Shown: positions 47,687 through 48,670 of the stretch, one piece after another | How positions within the stretch are numbered: position 1 is the first letter of the stretch | Layout: the number at the start of each line of letters is the position of its first letter | Assembly (NCBI GenBank): GCA_017651065.1 | Contig: JAGCDP010000051.1 | Span: 1 to 48,670, forward strand | Origin: Treponema sp. | GTDB lineage: Bacteria > Spirochaetota > Spirochaetia > Treponematales > Treponemataceae | Length of the DNA stretch: 48,670 bases | Direction of reading: 5' to 3' | Position numbers and translations under genes: made by a program | Notes under the pieces: generated by a model | The model's database searches: none | Told to the model about the DNA's origin: nothing | What the model saw: the letters and a program-made list of their open reading frames with translations, nothing else

Positions 47687-48337
47687 ATGAATTATTCAAA
47701 TACAAATGAACATTTATATGACGATATCGCTCTTTGGGAAAAAACTGACGGGAGGGATTTATTTCTTGAGATGCCATTTACGGAAAAGAACGCGCCCTCA
47801 GTTCTTGATTTCGGTTATGGCTTTGGTGAAAATCTTTTTGCCTTGAGCAATGCGTATCCAAATGGGAAAATCTACGGAATTGATTGCAGCCCTGCCTGCC
47901 AGAAAGAGGTGGGCGATAAGATTTCTGAGAGGGGCTTGAAAAATATCACTTTGATAAATAAGGAAGTTCACAACCTGCAGGATTTTCAAGACGCTTCTCT
48001 GGATTTGGTTTTGTTGTATGATGCACTTCACGGCGGTGACGGCAAAGGCAAGTACATGCTTTTTGAAGAATCTCATCGAGTTCTAAAAACTGGCGGCTGT
48101 CTTTCAATTTTGCCTGTGCACCTGACTAACTGGCGCGACCATGAAGGCAAAAAGAAAACTTATTCCTTCAAAATGATAAAAGATGAAATTGAGTCCTTTG
48201 GTTTTGAATACGCAGGCACCTGCAGTCAGAAAGGCATTCACTGGGAAAAGTGCCACACGCTGTATTACATCAAAAAAGGAATCATAACCTTTGATGTTCT
48301 GGAGAAGGTTGATGTTATGAACTTTATCAAAAAATAG
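47687..48337 (+). CDS. Class I SAM-dependent methyltransferase
   Basis: 216 residues from ATG 47687 (ATGGAGAAAAA upstream). VLDFGYGFGENLFAL, YGIDCSPACQKE, DLVLLYDALHGG and LKTGGCLSILPVH. The motif I has Tyr-Gly-Phe instead of Cys/Gly-x-Gly. Lies directly after the palindromic repeat. Confidence 0.83.
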   Translation: MNYSNTNEHLYDDIALWEKTDGRDLFLEMPFTEKNAPSVLDFGYGFGENLFALSNAYPNGKIYGIDCSPACQKEVGDKISERGLKNITLINKEVHNLQDFQDASLDLVLLYDALHGGDGKGKYMLFEESHRVLKTGGCLSILPVHLTNWRDHEGKKKTYSFKMIKDEIESFGFEYAGTCSQKGIHWEKCHTLYYIKKGIITFDVLEKVDVMNFIKK

Positions 48338-48339
48338 AT

Positions 48340-48367
48340 TTGACAAGTTCATTAATTTTATTAAAAT
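48340..48367 (+). promoter_or_regulatory. Promoter of the partial beta-lactamase-like gene
   Basis: TTGACA (48340-48345), 16-base spacer, TAAAAT (48362-48367). A second TAAAAT with TGn extension (48397-48402) lies only four bases before the ATG. Confidence 0.5.
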
Positions 48368-48406
48368 ATAGTGTCAAAAACTTTTATTTCACTTGGTAAA
48401 ATAATT

Positions 48407-48670
48407 ATGATAACAAAAATTATCCGTAGAGTTATTCTTGCTGTTACATTAGTTTTTACATTCATTTTTTTACTTACACATTACGACAAAAATGAATACT
48501 CCCGTGAAAATCTCGAAGCCTATGTGCAGAGAATGGGCAAGCTTTATGATGTTCAGGGATTGTCTGCTGCAATAATTGACGGTGAAAATGAGTATTTCAT
48601 AAACTACGGAAATGACAAGAAAAAGCCAATTGATGAAAACAGCCGTTTCGAACTTGCTTCTACAACAAAA
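48407..48670 (+). CDS. Partial membrane-anchored serine hydrolase, class C beta-lactamase family
   Basis: 88 residues to the window edge. N-terminal membrane segment (about 7-23), then LYDVQGLSAAIIDGENEY and the catalytic STTK (Ser85-Lys88) at the very end. Unlike the two cytoplasmic relatives in the window it is exported and anchored. The gene runs out of the window. Confidence 0.7.
   Translation, partial: MITKIIRRVILAVTLVFTFIFLLTHYDKNEYSRENLEAYVQRMGKLYDVQGLSAAIIDGENEYFINYGNDKKKPIDENSRFELASTTK

Noticed and set aside
1..48670. tRNA, rRNA or transposase genes
   Set aside because: Looked for conserved tRNA arms, rRNA cores and DDE or recombinase signatures by eye; none found. A tRNAscan/Infernal run would settle it.

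Overview
This window looks like a chromosomal segment from a low-GC bacterium. I infer a gut or oral Treponema-like spirochaete. The hints are spirochaete-style lipoproteins at both the left edge (1-108) and 33423, plain sigma70-type promoters, a FakB-FakA-PlsY exogenous fatty-acid operon, and single-gene content typical of host-associated treponemes mixed with Bacillota-like proteins (an internalin-like LRR/EF-hand/SLH-like protein and an APH(3')-like kinase). No 16S rRNA or other decisive marker is present, so the taxonomy is tentative. I saw no rRNA, tRNA, transposase, integrase, prophage or CRISPR-Cas gene.

Layout. 1-6.9 kb: partial lipoprotein gene (-), an AraC regulator fused to a degenerate GyrB-like ATPase domain, an AAA/DUF4143 ATPase, a frameshifted remnant, an isoprenylcysteine methyltransferase-like membrane protein, a small membrane protein, a phosphoesterase, a HAD nucleotidase, a Dabb protein and a secreted protein. 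6.9-11.5 kb: a nucleoside phosphorylase/LRR-SLH-like pair (-), an AlkD-like DNA glycosylase, a HAD protein and a GNAT. 11.5-13.4 kb: an unusual structured leader, then rsgA and a GNAT. 13.4-18.9 kb: a tight operon GNAT, metallo-beta-lactamase fold, class-C beta-lactamase fold, APH(3')-like kinase, followed by an esterase, a nucleotidyltransferase and another GNAT. 18.9-21 kb: a zincin, a non-coding region with tetraloop hairpins and a 42-nt palindrome array, a possible toxin/antitoxin-like pair and an HD phosphohydrolase. 21-24.5 kb: a serine hydrolase and a shortened UvrA paralogue. 24.6-34 kb: GNATs, a zinc-ribbon acyltransferase, methyltransferases, HAD, a second APH-fold kinase, a tiny monocistronic ORF with its own terminator and a lipoprotein. 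34-39.6 kb: histidine phosphatase, pgeF, TetR, fakB-fakA-plsY. 39.6-48.7 kb: more GNATs, a Nudix/nitroreductase/methyltransferase/hydrolase operon, a second Nudix, an HTH-ParB-like fusion with an internal ribosome site, a YcaQ-type glycosylase, a GNAT, a complex palindromic repeat, a methyltransferase and the start of a third class-C beta-lactamase-like gene.

How the genes work together. The only clear biosynthetic unit is tetR/fakB-fakA-plsY, in which imported fatty acids are phosphorylated and put onto glycerol-3-phosphate. Much of the rest is a collection of short, mostly independently promoted small-molecule-modifying enzymes: 12 GNATs, 5 soluble SAM methyltransferases, 2 APH-fold kinases, a nucleotidyltransferase, 3 serine beta-lactamase-fold proteins, an MBL, 2 Nudix, a nitroreductase and a UvrA paralogue. 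This resembles an intrinsic detoxification or resistance reservoir, and scattered gene-end remnants suggest frequent gene gain and loss.

Regulatory style. At least seven genes have a -10 box ending 6-7 bases before the ATG, with either a good -35 or an extended TGn -10, so they are predicted to be translated from leaderless mRNAs. Six convergent gene pairs overlap at their 3' ends with no terminator between them.
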